Shown here: piece by piece, positions 44,087 through 52,130 of the stretch
Numbering within the stretch: position 1 is the first letter of the stretch
Layout: every line of letters starts with the position of its first letter
Origin: Rhodanobacter denitrificans
Lineage (GTDB): Bacteria; Pseudomonadota; Gammaproteobacteria; Xanthomonadales; Rhodanobacteraceae
Assembly (NCBI RefSeq): GCF_003335105.1
Contig: NZ_QFWQ01000004.1
Location: 180,461 to 244,460, forward strand
Direction of reading: 5' to 3'
Length of the DNA: 64,000 nt
Program-made: the position numbers and the translations under genes
The notes under the pieces: generated by a model
Seen by the model: only the letters and a program-made list of their open reading frames with translations
Told to the model about the DNA's origin: nothing
Database searches by the model: none

Positions 44087-44689
44087 TCAGGCTGCCGCGC
44101 GGGGCACGAAGCGCAGCGCCACCGAGTTCATGCAGTAGCGCAGGCCCGTCGGCCGAGGGCCGTCGTCGAAGACATGGCCGAGGTGGCTGTCACAGCCGGC
44201 GCAGCCGATCGCGATGCGGTCCATGCCGAACATGGTGTCGTGGCGCTCGATCACGTTGCGGGCGGCGATCGGCTGCCAGAAGCTGGGCCAGCCGGTGCCG
44301 GAGTCGAACTCGGTGGCGGCGTCGTACAGCGCGGTGGCGCAGGCAACGCAGCGGAACAGGCCGGGCACGGAGGGCCGTTCGTGCTCGCCGCTGAATGCGC
44401 GCTCGGTGCCGTCCTGACGCATGATCTCGTACGACGCCGGCGCCAGCCGCTGCCGCCATTGCGCATCGCTCAGCACCAGCTTCGCCACCTTGCGCGCGCC
44501 GAGGTCGCGGCCGGCGTCGTCGAAGATTTCCAGCAACACCGCGCCGGGTATGCCGACCGGCATGTTCGCCGCCGCATGCAGGCGCGGCACCAGCAGGCCG
44601 CCGCCGACGGCCAGCAACGCACCGCCGCCGAGAGCGGCGCGCAGGAAGCGGCGGCGATCCATCGCGAGGGTTTCATCAATGCGGGACAT
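44087..44689 (-). CDS. msrB: TAT-exported peptide-methionine (R)-S-oxide reductase
   Basis: Reduces methionine-R-sulfoxide in proteins. The 200-residue enzyme has zinc cysteines CVAC (114, 117) and CAGC (163, 166), GTGWPSFW, and the catalytic Cys186 in RYCMNSVAL. Unusually it begins with a twin-arginine-like leader (DRRRFLRAALGGG followed by a hydrophobic stretch), predicting export to the periplasm. It follows the DipZ-like gene by 33 bases on the same strand, which may supply its electrons. Confidence 0.93.
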   Translation of the reverse strand: MSRIDETLAMDRRRFLRAALGGGALLAVGGGLLVPRLHAAANMPVGIPGAVLLEIFDDAGRDLGARKVAKLVLSDAQWRQRLAPASYEIMRQDGTERAFSGEHERPSVPGLFRCVACATALYDAATEFDSGTGWPSFWQPIAARNVIERHDTMFGMDRIAIGCAGCDSHLGHVFDDGPRPTGLRYCMNSVALRFVPRAAA

Positions 44690-44722
44690 GGCAGCCTCCG
44701 TGGAGATGCGTGCAGCGGTCAA

Positions 44723-46453
44723 TCAACCGAACGTGAACGCGTACGCCTGCACGCCCGGATCCTGGAACTCGATCTCGAACAGCCGCTCGCCGCTGCCGCT
44801 GGCCTGGCGTACCAGCTGGTACAGGCGCTGGCCGGTGACCGTGCCGTTGCCGGCCTCGTCGGTGTCCATGCCGTGGTCGGCGCCGGGCGGCTTGCCGTCG
44901 ATGGTGACGCGGTAGCGGATCGGCTTGCCGTCGCTGGCCGGGCCGAGCACCAGGTGCAGGTCGCGGCCGCGGAAGCGGTAGACGATGGCGCCGCCGTCCC
45001 GGTCCAGCTGCGCGTTCTCGTCGTGCACCGTCCAGCGGCCGTCGAGCGACCACTGGTCCGCGGCGAGCGAGGAGGGTGCGTGGTAGTCGTGTGCGTCGTC
45101 GCGCGCCACCCGGCCGCCGACGAAGTTCATCGCGCGGGCATAGCCGACGTAGGTCTCCGGCGAACGGGTGGGATCGTTCGACGCGGCCGCCTCGACGCCG
45201 TGGTGATCGTCGCTGACGTAGCCGCCGGGCAGGTTCTTCTGGCCGGCATCGACCAGCAGCTGGCGGATCACATCCTCGCTTTCCCGGTACTCGCCTTCAC
45301 CGAAGTGGTGATGGCGGATCTGCCCCTGCGCGTCGATGAAGTAGTGCGCCGGCCAGTACTCGTTGTTGAAGCCTTTCCAGATCGCATAGTTGTTGTCCAG
45401 CGCGACGGGATAGTCGACGCCCAGATCCTTGATCGCCTTGGCGACGTTGGCCGGGTCCTTCTCGAACGCGAACTCCGGCGCGTGCACGCCGATCACCACC
45501 AGGCCGTGGTCCTTGTACTTGTCGGCCCAGCCGCGCACGTACGGCAGCGTGCGAATGCAGTTGATGCAGGAGTAGGTCCAGAAATCGACCAGCACCACCT
45601 TGCCGCGCAGCGAGTCGGTGGTCAGCGGCGGGCTGTTCAGCCATTGCGTGGCACCGGCCAGCGACGGGAACGTACCTTCCACCGGCAGCGGCTCGCCGGC
45701 CTTCGGCGCCGGCTGCGGTGCGGGCGCCGGACGCACCGCATTGATCAGCTTCTGTTCGATGCCGCCGGTGCTGGCCAGCGAGACGCGGGTGAGCAGGCCG
45801 GTATCCAGGCCCAGCGCGATCGCGGCCACGCCGCACAGCACCAGCACGCCGAGCGCACGGCGCACCCACTCGCCGGCGCCGAGCGAGCGCCTCATCAATG
45901 CGAACACCTTGCCGCCGATCAGCAGCGCCAGACCCAGCGAGGTGGCCGCGCCGGCGGCATAGGTGAGCAGCAGCAGGGTGGTCTGCACGCTGGCGCCGTT
46001 CAGCGCCGCGCCGGTCAGCAGCAGGCCCAGGATCGGCCCCGCGCACGGTGCCCACAGCAAGCCGGTGGCCACGCCCAGGCCGGCCGCGCCCCAGACTGAA
46101 TCGCCGTCGCCGGCCGAGCGCTGCGACAGCCGGTTGCCCAGCGCCACGAACGGGCGGGTGATCCACTCGGCCAGATGGGTCGACAGCAGGGTGAGGCCGA
46201 GGAAGGCCAGCACCAGCATCGCCACCCAGCGGCCGTACTGGTTCGCGTGCACCGCCCAGCCGCCGCCCAGCGCGGCCAGCGTGGCGACCACCGCGAAGGT
46301 GATCGCCATGCCCAGCAGCATCGGGAAGCCATTGCGCATGAACGGCCGGTCGGAACGGGCGAACACGAACGGCAGCACCGGCAGGATGCACGGGCTGAGG
46401 ATGGTCAGTACGCCGCCGAGATAGGCGAGGATCAGCACGAGCATGGGAGGCAT
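44723..46453 (-). CDS. DipZ-like CcdA-thioredoxin fusion
   Basis: A 576-residue fusion that carries reducing power across the inner membrane. A CcdA-like domain (about 1-225) has redox cysteines in LSPC (Cys22) and APC (Cys137). A periplasmic TlpA-like domain (about 255-400) has WTYSCINCIRTLP (Cys296, Cys299). The C-terminal beta-rich domain (about 425-576) matches the third domain of mycobacterial DipZ. With the exported MsrB downstream it forms a plausible periplasmic oxidation-repair pair. Confidence 0.9.
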   Translation of the reverse strand: MPPMLVLILAYLGGVLTILSPCILPVLPFVFARSDRPFMRNGFPMLLGMAITFAVVATLAALGGGWAVHANQYGRWVAMLVLAFLGLTLLSTHLAEWITRPFVALGNRLSQRSAGDGDSVWGAAGLGVATGLLWAPCAGPILGLLLTGAALNGASVQTTLLLLTYAAGAATSLGLALLIGGKVFALMRRSLGAGEWVRRALGVLVLCGVAAIALGLDTGLLTRVSLASTGGIEQKLINAVRPAPAPQPAPKAGEPLPVEGTFPSLAGATQWLNSPPLTTDSLRGKVVLVDFWTYSCINCIRTLPYVRGWADKYKDHGLVVIGVHAPEFAFEKDPANVAKAIKDLGVDYPVALDNNYAIWKGFNNEYWPAHYFIDAQGQIRHHHFGEGEYRESEDVIRQLLVDAGQKNLPGGYVSDDHHGVEAAASNDPTRSPETYVGYARAMNFVGGRVARDDAHDYHAPSSLAADQWSLDGRWTVHDENAQLDRDGGAIVYRFRGRDLHLVLGPASDGKPIRYRVTIDGKPPGADHGMDTDEAGNGTVTGQRLYQLVRQASGSGERLFEIEFQDPGVQAYAFTFG

Positions 46454-46553
46454 CCGTGGAAGGTTGTCTGGTTATTCGCCGGCGTGCCGACGGCGGTTAC
46501 CTGCAGGTACGGGGTAACCCCGGGACCGGATGCGGCGAATACTCCCAAAGTCC

Positions 46554-46701
46554 GTGAAGAAAACCACTTCCTGTGGTTTTCTTCTGTCGCGAGTCCGGTA
46601 CACGCCCGGACTCGCTCACAAGGAACAGTCACTTGCGTGACTGTTCCTTGTCCGGCCATCCGTGGCCGGGGCCTGAGAGGTTGAATAGTCACAACCTCTC
46701 A
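46554..46701 (-). repeat. composite multi-hairpin repeat, copy C
   Basis: The shortest and cleanest copy, same orientation as B. It holds five hairpins in a row: GAAGAAAACCA/TGGTTTTCTTC; GCGAGTCCGG/CCGGACTCGC; AAGGAACAGTCAC/GTGACTGTTCCTT; CCGGCCA/TGGCCGG; and TGAGAGGTTG/CAACCTCTCA with all arms perfect or nearly so. It lies between the divergent DipZ-like and sigma factor genes, ending 23 bases before the sigma start. Confidence 0.92.
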
Positions 46702-46724
46702 GGCGTTCCGCCGTGGAGCGAAGC

Positions 46725-47390
46725 ATGTCGCAAGCCTTGACCGCCACCGCCTGCATGGGTCTAGATAGTGGACTTTCCCTGCGGACGAGTCCCGCTCCGA
46801 CCGTGTCAGCCGACGTCGCCACCGCGAACGACAGCGAAACCCCCGACCGGCGCCGGGTGGCGTGGATGGCGGCTGCGCAGGCCGGCGACCGCCGTGCCTA
46901 CGAGAGGCTGCTGGCCGATTCGGTGGCGCTTATCCGCACTACCGCGCGGCGCCAGGGCGTGGCGCCGGATGGCCTGGACGACGTGGTGCAGGAGACCCTG
47001 ATCACCGTGCACCGGGTGCGCCATACCTACGACCCGGGCCGTTCGTACGATGCGTGGCTGACCGCGATCGCCAGCCGCCGCGCGATCGACGCGCTGCGCA
47101 GCCGCGGCCGTCGCGACAGCCGCGAACTGCACGACGACTACGCGCTCGACCGGCACCCGGATGCCGACGACGCCAGCGCCGCCACCGAGAGCGGCCAGCG
47201 TGCGCAGCGCTTGCACGAGGCGATCGCCGAACTGCCGCCGGGTCAGCGCGAGGCGGTGGAACAGCTGGGCCTGCGCGAGCGTTCGCTCAGCGAGGCGGCC
47301 GAGCTGACCGGCCGCAACGCCGGCGCGCTGAAAGTGAATCTGCACCGCGCGTTGAAGGCGCTGCGCGAACGTTTCCATGGAGAACCCTGA
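46725..47390 (+). CDS. ECF-type RNA polymerase sigma factor
   Basis: A 221-residue sigma-70 family protein. It has region 2 with DDVVQETLITVHRVRHTYDPGRSYDAWLTAIASRRAIDALR and region 4 with ELPPGQREAVEQLGLRERSLSEAAELTG as its HTH. The N-terminal 25 residues are not conserved; a GTG at 46803 would also give a complete sigma factor. I choose ATG 46725 because GGAG lies 6 bases upstream. It overlaps the NrsF-like gene, its probable anti-sigma factor. Confidence 0.9.
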   Translation: MSQALTATACMGLDSGLSLRTSPAPTVSADVATANDSETPDRRRVAWMAAAQAGDRRAYERLLADSVALIRTTARRQGVAPDGLDDVVQETLITVHRVRHTYDPGRSYDAWLTAIASRRAIDALRSRGRRDSRELHDDYALDRHPDADDASAATESGQRAQRLHEAIAELPPGQREAVEQLGLRERSLSEAAELTGRNAGALKVNLHRALKALRERFHGEP

Positions 47391-48048
47391 CGTGATGCCC
47401 GAGCCGTCATCCCATGAGGCGCTGATCGACCGTCTCGGCACCGGGCTGGTGCCGGTGCGGCGGCTGTTGCCGCCATGGTTGCGCACCGCCGGCTGGCTGC
47501 TGGTGGTGGTGGCGCTTGCGGTCGGGCTGCTGCTGCATTACGGCGCGGCCCCGATGCTGCGGCGCTGGGCCGCCACGCCCGACCTGGCCTGGGCCGGCGT
47601 CGGCGCAGTGATTACCGCGATCAGCGCGGCGTGGGCCGCGTTTGCGCTGGGCGTGCCGGGGCGGCCGGCGGCGTGGGCGTGGCTGCCGCTGCCCGGCGCA
47701 GTGCTGTGGATCGGCGCCAGCGGCCTCGGCTGCCTGCGCGAATGGATCGCGCCGGGCACCGAGATCGCCAGCATGCATCAGTCCGCCGATTGCCTGGTTT
47801 TCATCATCAGTTTCTCGGTGCCGTTGTCCGCCTTGCTGATCGTGCTGCTGCGCCGTGCCTGCCCGCTGCGGCCGGTGCTCACGGCCGTGCTGATCGGGCT
47901 GGCCAGCGCGGCCGCCTCGGCCAGCCTACTGGAGATCTGCCACGCCTACGATTCGGCCGCCACCGATCTGCTGACGCATGCGCTGGCCGTCGTCGCGGTG
48001 GTGGGTGTCAACGCCGCGATGGGCGGGCGGCTGCTGTCTAAAGCCTGA
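47377..48048 (+). CDS. NrsF-like (DUF1109) anti-sigma factor
   Basis: A 223-residue membrane protein with six hydrophobic segments and the layout of the DUF1109/NrsF family, including HQSADCLVFIISFSVPLS with its conserved Cys and a second Cys in LEICHAYDS. NrsF proteins hold SigF-like ECF sigma factors at the membrane and respond to metals or oxidants through cysteines. Starts at 47377, 47392 (GTG, better ribosome site) or 47395 are possible. Confidence 0.88.
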   Translation: MENPDVMPEPSSHEALIDRLGTGLVPVRRLLPPWLRTAGWLLVVVALAVGLLLHYGAAPMLRRWAATPDLAWAGVGAVITAISAAWAAFALGVPGRPAAWAWLPLPGAVLWIGASGLGCLREWIAPGTEIASMHQSADCLVFIISFSVPLSALLIVLLRRACPLRPVLTAVLIGLASAAASASLLEICHAYDSAATDLLTHALAVVAVVGVNAAMGGRLLSKA

Positions 48049-48063
48049 AGTCGCGCGGCCACC

Positions 48064-48135
48064 GTAGGGCGGGCAATGCCCGCCGGTCTGTCGTGATGTC
48101 GCAAGGCAAGAGCCGGCGGGCGGTGCCCGCCCTAC
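48064..48135. repeat. REP pair, copy 4
   Basis: GTAGGGCGGGCAATGCCCGCC, about 27 bases, then GGCGGGCGGTGCCCGCCCTAC. It lies 16 bases after the anti-sigma gene and 41 bases before the end of the converging yajQ gene. Each half forms a hairpin and the halves pair with each other. Confidence 0.9.
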
Positions 48136-48175
48136 GCGGTTCGTGATGCGTGTGATGCTTTGCCCTAATCCCGGC

Positions 48176-48658
48176 TCAGTCGCGGAAGTTGTCGAACTGC
48201 AGCGGCAGTTCGACGTCGGCCTTGCGCAGCACCGCCATGGCCAGTTGCAGGTCGTCGCGCTTCTTGCCGCTGACGCGCAGCTTGTCGCCGTTGATCTGCG
48301 CCTCGACCTTGAGCTTGGCCGCCTTCAGCTCGGCCACCAGTTTCTTGGCGATCGGCTGCTCGATACCCTGCTTCACCGTGATCTTCTGGCGCGAGCCGCC
48401 GAGGTTGGTTTCCGGATCGCCCGCATCGAGCGCGCGGATGTCGATCTTCCGCGCGGTCAGCCGGCCGCGCAGGATGTCCAGCATCTGCTGCAGCTGGAAT
48501 TCGCTGGGCGCGCTCTGGGTGATCACGCCGTCGTCCAGTACGTATTTCGCGTCCACGCCCTTGAAGTCGAAGCGCGTGGCCAGTTCGCGGTTGGCCTGGT
48601 CGATCGCATTGGTCAGCTCGTGCTTGTCGACTTCGGAGATCACGTCAAAGGAAGGCAT
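48176..48658 (-). CDS. YajQ family nucleotide-binding protein
   Basis: A 160-residue protein starting PSFDVISEVDKHELTNAIDQA and ending LPLQFDNFRD, as in YajQ. In Xanthomonas a YajQ protein binds cyclic di-GMP and affects virulence gene expression through a LysR regulator. The length is standard. A GESRDP-type repeat lies upstream. Confidence 0.93.
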   Translation of the reverse strand: MPSFDVISEVDKHELTNAIDQANRELATRFDFKGVDAKYVLDDGVITQSAPSEFQLQQMLDILRGRLTARKIDIRALDAGDPETNLGGSRQKITVKQGIEQPIAKKLVAELKAAKLKVEAQINGDKLRVSGKKRDDLQLAMAVLRKADVELPLQFDNFRD

Positions 48659-48737
48659 GGCGGCGGCTCGCTCGCTGGAAACTGAAGGCCTGAGTGTAAG
48701 CGATGCGGCTGGGCGATAATGCCGGACCTTCATTTCC

Positions 48738-48813
48738 GTCATTCCGGCGAAAGCCGGAATCCAGCGCCTCGTAACCGGCACAGGCACTGGATCCCGGCTT
48801 TCGCCGGGATGAC
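48738..48813. repeat. GTCATTCC...GGGATGAC inverted repeat pair
   Basis: Two inverted units: GTCATTCCGGCGAAAGCCGG, AATCCAG, about 20 bases, CTGGATCCCGGCTTTCGCC, GGGATGAC. Its translation gives the familiar spurious peptides HPGESRDP and WIPAFAGM. This is a widespread proteobacterial repeat family, different from the GTAGGGCGGG REPs. It fills the gap between yajQ and the divergent flavoprotein gene. Confidence 0.9.
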
Positions 48814-48848
48814 GAACAAAAGCGCAATGGCGGGGCCATGGTGAGTTC

Positions 48849-50072
48849 TTGAAAACCGACGTGTTGATCATCGGCGCCGGCGCGGCGGGCCTGATGTGCG
48901 CGATCGCCGCCGGCCAGCGCGGCCGCCGCGTGCTGGTGGTCGACCATGCCAACAAGGTCGGCAAGAAGATCCTGATGTCCGGCGGCGGCCGCTGCAATTT
49001 CACCAACATGGGTGCGACGCCGGCGAACTACCTCTCGGCCAACCCGCATTTCGCCAAGTCGGCGCTGGCGCGCTACACGCCGTGGGATTTCATCGCGTTG
49101 GTCGAGAAACATCGCATCGCGTACCACGAGAAGGAACTGGGCCAGCTGTTCTGTGACGACTCGTCGAAGCAGATCGTGCGCATGCTGCTGGACGAGTGCG
49201 CTGCGGCTGGCGTGACGGTGGAGGCGAGTTGCGGCGTGCAACGCGTGCGCAGGACGCCGGAAGGCTTCAGCGTGCTCACAGCGCGCGGCGAGGTGCATGC
49301 CGAGTCGCTGGTGGTCGCCAGCGGCGGCCTGTCGATCCCCAGCATGGGTGCCAGCGGTTTCGGCTACGAACTGGCGCGCCAGTTCGGCCACGCCGTGCTG
49401 CCCACGCGCGCCGGCCTGGTGCCGTTGACCCTGAGCGGCAAGCACCAGGAGCATTACCAGGACCTCGCCGGCGTGGCGCTGCCCGCGGTGGAGGCGCGCG
49501 TTGGCAGGCACGGCTTTCGCGCCGGCCTGCTGTTCACCCATCGCGGGATCAGTGGCCCGGCGATCCTGCAGATCTCCTCGTACTGGCAGCCGGGCGACGA
49601 CCTGCGCATCGACCTGCTGCCGGACCTCGACGTCGGCGCCTACCTGGTCGAACAACGCACGGCACGGCCGCTGGCGGAGCTGAAGACCGTGCTCGGCGAG
49701 GTATTGCCGAAACGGCTGGCACAGCGGCTGTGCGAACAGTGGTTCCTCGCTCCTCAAGACAGTGGCCATCCATGGCCACTCCCCGCGTACGACAACCGGC
49801 CGATGCGCCAGTACCGCGAGGCCGAACTGGTGCAGGTCGGTGCGCAGCTCAACGCCTGGCCGATCACCGCCAGCGGCAACGAAGGCTATCGCACCGCCGA
49901 AGTCACCCTGGGCGGCGTCGACACCGACGGACTCTCATCCAGCACCATGCAATCGAAACTCGTACCGGGCCTATACTTCATCGGCGAGGTGGTCGATGTC
50001 ACCGGCTGGCTCGGCGGCTACAACTTCCAGTGGGCATGGGCCTCGGGGCAGGCGGCAGGAACAGTGGCGTGA
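48849..50072 (+). CDS. HI0933/BaiN-family flavoprotein
   Basis: A 407-residue FAD-dependent oxidoreductase of the HI0933/YhiN group. It has VLIIGAGAAGLMCAIAAGQRG for FAD, GRCNFTNMG, and C-terminal GLYFIGEVVDVTGWLGGYNFQWAWASGQ. The best start is a TTG at 48849, since it gives the usual MKTDVLIIGAG opening; the upstream ATG at 48838 runs into a stop. A perfect 20-bp palindrome lies in frame at 49761-49780, near residue 308. The physiological substrate is unknown. Confidence 0.9.
   Translation: MKTDVLIIGAGAAGLMCAIAAGQRGRRVLVVDHANKVGKKILMSGGGRCNFTNMGATPANYLSANPHFAKSALARYTPWDFIALVEKHRIAYHEKELGQLFCDDSSKQIVRMLLDECAAAGVTVEASCGVQRVRRTPEGFSVLTARGEVHAESLVVASGGLSIPSMGASGFGYELARQFGHAVLPTRAGLVPLTLSGKHQEHYQDLAGVALPAVEARVGRHGFRAGLLFTHRGISGPAILQISSYWQPGDDLRIDLLPDLDVGAYLVEQRTARPLAELKTVLGEVLPKRLAQRLCEQWFLAPQDSGHPWPLPAYDNRPMRQYREAELVQVGAQLNAWPITASGNEGYRTAEVTLGGVDTDGLSSSTMQSKLVPGLYFIGEVVDVTGWLGGYNFQWAWASGQAAGTVA
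49761..49780. repeat. palindrome inside the flavoprotein gene
   Basis: AGTGGCCATCCATGGCCACT is a perfect palindrome with 9-bp arms. The core GGCCATCCnTGGCC resembles the CCGGCCATCCGTGGCCGG module of composite repeat copy C. It is in frame and encodes part of DSGHPWPLP in a variable stretch of the protein. Confidence 0.6.
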
Positions 50073-50144
50073 CAGGCGGATTTCGCGCGGATTGAATATC
50101 GCGCGTGCTTCACTGGGCGCCGGTTTCGGCACGAGGAGACTTGC

Positions 50145-51029
50145 ATGAAAGTCGGATTCATCGGTCTCGGTGCGATGGGCAGCGCGATGGCCAGCAACCT
50201 GCTGGCGGCCGGCCACACGCTGACGGTTTGGAACCGCTCGGTGGCGGCCACCGAACCGCTGGCCTCGCTGGGCGCGAAGGTGGCGAAGACTGCCGACCGC
50301 GCCGTGCAGGGCGAAGTGCTGTGCAGCATGCTGGCGAACGACCAGGCGGTACGCGAGGTGTTCCTCGATGGCGGCCTGCTCGACGCGATGGATCCCGGCA
50401 TCGTGCACGTCAACCACGCCACCATCTCGGTCGCACTGGCGCAGGAGCTGGCCGCGGAGCACGGCAAGCGCGGGCTGGAGTATGTCGCCGCGCCGGTGTT
50501 CGGCCGCCCGGACATGGCTGCCGCGGCGAAGCTGAATATCGTCGTGGCCGGCAAGCCGGCCGCCGTCGAGCGGATACGCCCGTTGCTGGAGGCCATGGGC
50601 AGCCGGGTGTGGCTGCTTGGCGAAGCGCCGGAGCGGGCCAACGTGGTGAAGATCGCGGGCAACTTCATGCTGGCCAGTGCCATCGAAAGCATGGCCGAAG
50701 CCACCGCGCTGACCCGTGCCTACGGCGTCGGCGCGGCAGATTTCCTCGACGTGATGACGAACACCCTGTTCGCCGCGCCGGCCTATCAGGGCTACGGCAA
50801 GTTGATCGCCGAGCAGCGCTTCAAGCCGGCCGGGTTCGCCTTGCCGCTGGGCTGCAAGGACGTGGGGCTGGCGCTGGCGGCGGGGGAGGCGCAGCGCGTG
50901 CCGCTGCCGTTCGCCGGCGTGCTGCGCGACGCCCTGCTGGAGGCGCTGGCCGCCGGCGACGAGCAACTGGACTGGTCCGCGCTGGCGCTGGTCGCCGCGC
51001 GGCGGGCGCATCTGGACGAACGCGAATGA
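50145..51029 (+). CDS. NAD(P)-dependent oxidoreductase, 3-hydroxyisobutyrate dehydrogenase family
   Basis: A 294-residue beta-hydroxyacid dehydrogenase. It has FIGLGAMGSAMASNLLAAGHTLTVWNRS at the N-terminus for NAD(P), a substrate-binding stretch around 120 and the catalytic Lys in VVKIAGNFMLASAIESMAEA. A second Lys in GCKDVGLAL fits the family. The substrate could be a succinic semialdehyde/glyoxylate type or hydroxyisobutyrate. No catabolic cluster is near. Confidence 0.9.
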   Translation: MKVGFIGLGAMGSAMASNLLAAGHTLTVWNRSVAATEPLASLGAKVAKTADRAVQGEVLCSMLANDQAVREVFLDGGLLDAMDPGIVHVNHATISVALAQELAAEHGKRGLEYVAAPVFGRPDMAAAAKLNIVVAGKPAAVERIRPLLEAMGSRVWLLGEAPERANVVKIAGNFMLASAIESMAEATALTRAYGVGAADFLDVMTNTLFAAPAYQGYGKLIAEQRFKPAGFALPLGCKDVGLALAAGEAQRVPLPFAGVLRDALLEALAAGDEQLDWSALALVAARRAHLDERE

Positions 51030-51066
51030 CCCTGCATCCGGATCGTGCGGCTTCGTCGGCCGGACG

Positions 51067-51954
51067 CTATGGTTGCCACTCCAGCGTGCCGTCGACCACC
51101 GTATGGCTGCGTCCGCCGACCCAGATCGCATTGCCGTCGATGTGCACGATCAGTTGTGCATCATGGCCGATCTCGCGACCCTGGCTGACCTTGTAGCCGC
51201 GGGCCAGCGGGCCGTGCGGTTCGGCCTGCGCGATATACGCGGCGATCAGGCCATTGGCGGCGCCGGAGGCTGGGTCCTCGACAATGCCCACGCCCGCCGG
51301 GAATGCGCGCACCACCAACTGGTAATCGGGTTGACGGCTTCGTGCGAACGCGCACAGGCCCATGCTGTCGCTGGCCTGCGCCAGCGCGGCGATCGCCGCA
51401 TGGTCGGGTTGCCACGTGCGCAGGCCGGCTTCGTCGGCCAGCTCGGCCAGCCACCAGCGGCGGCCGCCGTCGACCAGCGCCGGCGGCAGCGCACCCAACT
51501 CGATGCCGGCCAGCGTGGCCGCCAGCAGCGGGTGGGCGTCGCGGCCGGTGTCGAGCACGCGCTCGCCCGGCGACTGCAACAGCAGTTCGCGCTCGGCACC
51601 GTCGCCCACGATACGGATCGGCAGCACGCCGGCGCCGCATTCCTGCCACAGCAGTCCATCGCGCGGTTCGGCCAGGCCGCAGGCGAGCGCGGCGTGCGCG
51701 CTGCCGATGCTGGGGTGGCCGGCGAACGGGATTTCCTTGCGCGGGGTGAAGATGCGCACGCGGTAGCTGGCCCGCGGGTCGGTCGGCGGCAGCAGGAAGG
51801 TGGTCTCGACCAGCGCCGTCCAGCGTGCGAAGCGCTGCATGCCTTCGCTGCTCCAGGCGTCGGCGCCGATCACCACCCCCAGGTGGTTGCCGCCGCCCGG
51901 AGTGGCGGCAAAGACGTCCAGATGCAGGTAGCGAAGCGAAGTCATGGAATCCAT
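51067..51954 (-). CDS. PhzF family isomerase-like protein
   Basis: A 295-residue protein of the PhzF/diaminopimelate-epimerase-like fold. It has LHLDVFAATPGGGNHLGVV at the start, the catalytic Glu in ALVETTFLLPP, PFAGHPSIGSAHA and a late DPASGAANGLIAAY. No other phenazine genes are present, so it is a solitary family member of unknown substrate. ATG at 51954 or 51945 are both possible. Confidence 0.9.
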   Translation of the reverse strand: MDSMTSLRYLHLDVFAATPGGGNHLGVVIGADAWSSEGMQRFARWTALVETTFLLPPTDPRASYRVRIFTPRKEIPFAGHPSIGSAHAALACGLAEPRDGLLWQECGAGVLPIRIVGDGAERELLLQSPGERVLDTGRDAHPLLAATLAGIELGALPPALVDGGRRWWLAELADEAGLRTWQPDHAAIAALAQASDSMGLCAFARSRQPDYQLVVRAFPAGVGIVEDPASGAANGLIAAYIAQAEPHGPLARGYKVSQGREIGHDAQLIVHIDGNAIWVGGRSHTVVDGTLEWQP

Positions 51955-52130
51955 CGGGCGACCGGCGGCCGCATGAAACGGCGCATGATAGCCGGCCGCC
52001 GCCGCCCGGGGCAGTGATTTTTCGTCATATCCGTGAGGCCGTGCCGGCATGAGCGGCCGCACCGGGAAGTCGACAAGCCGCGGCGGTGACGCCAAGATGG
52101 CCGCTTTGGCTGCCCGACGCGGAACTGCCC

